This document shows, in pieces, positions 6,082 to 6,179 of a DNA stretch of 6,179 nt; the stretch's first letter is position 1, and each line of letters starts with the position of its first letter. The notes below the pieces were generated by a model. That model did no database searches. It was not told where the DNA came from and was given only the letters and a program-made list of their open reading frames with translations. Position numbers and translations under genes: made by a program. Origin of the DNA: Planctomycetota bacterium (GTDB lineage Bacteria > Planctomycetota > SZUA-567); NCBI GenBank assembly GCA_020860865.1, contig JAJBTL010000366.1, positions 2,653 to 8,831 on the forward strand. The letters run 5' to 3'.

Positions 6082-6146
6082 AAAATGGCCGGAAGACTTA
6101 TTTTTTGCCCGGTATTTGGGCGGAAAATACGTCGAGAGGCCATTTT
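6082..6146. repeat. 65-base imperfect palindrome (long hairpin)
   Basis: The two 29-base arms 6082-6110 and 6118-6146 pair in one register around a 7-base loop (6111-6117). From outside in: 9 perfect pairs (AAAATGGCC with GGCCATTTT), a symmetric 4x4 internal loop, 3 pairs, one mismatch, then 12 pairs including two G-U. That is 24 of 29 positions paired, 22 by Watson-Crick. The A-run on the left and T-run on the right resemble a bidirectional terminator, but the stem is much longer than usual. It could equally be a small palindromic mobile element or a structured RNA. No open reading frame of note overlaps it. Confidence 0.6.
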
Positions 6147-6179
6147 GACGAAGTATACGGCGGCGAGACCAGGTTATAG

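Noticed and set aside
6145..6179. Promoter at the right edge (TTGACG with TTATAG)
   Set aside because: TTGACG is a good -35 match, but the only -10-like sequence starts 23 bases later, beyond normal spacing, and the -35 overlaps the palindrome arm. The window ends before this can be judged.

Overview
The window is a GC-rich bacterial chromosomal segment with all genes on the + strand. It reads: the 3' part of a hybrid sensor histidine kinase gene (open at the left edge), serS (seryl-tRNA synthetase), rnr (ribonuclease R), and a NarL/FixJ-type response regulator. The last 190 bases are non-coding and hold two hairpins. I see no tRNA, rRNA, CRISPR array, insertion sequence or phage gene. The host cannot be fixed from the sequence. 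The G/C-rich third positions and the style of the seryl-tRNA synthetase would fit the Planctomycetes-Verrucomicrobia-Chlamydiae/Lentisphaerae-Kiritimatiellae area, but this is only an impression.

Layout. 1-1459: hybrid kinase C-terminal part. 1460-1596: a purine-rich, relatively A-rich spacer with a 9-base tandem repeat and a clear ribosome binding site. 1597-2871: serS. 2872-3019: a spacer with weak terminator and promoter candidates, an imperfect stem-loop, and a strong GC hairpin just before rnr. 3020-5332: rnr. 5335-5988: response regulator, starting 2 bases after the rnr stop and so almost certainly translated from the same mRNA. 5989-6179: spacer with a 27-base hairpin and a 65-base imperfect palindrome.

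How the genes may work together. serS and rnr are housekeeping genes for tRNA charging and for 3'-5' decay of structured RNA. They sit between two parts of a signalling system: a membrane-less (as far as seen) hybrid kinase and a DNA-binding response regulator with an intact receiver. Pairing of the two is plausible but is inference.

The most interesting object is the kinase. Its visible N-terminal end is the first half of a receiver domain that runs, in frame, straight into the ATPase domain of a histidine kinase. The second half of the receiver and the whole His-containing dimerisation domain are absent. Downstream, the second receiver has lost part of its acidic pocket, and the Hpt domain has alanine where the phosphorylatable histidine should be. 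The ATP-binding boxes and both acceptor aspartates remain. Either this is a deleted and decaying (or repurposed) phosphorelay, or the junction is an assembly error; the lost Hpt histidine would stand in either case. The second most interesting object is the long palindrome at 6082-6146.
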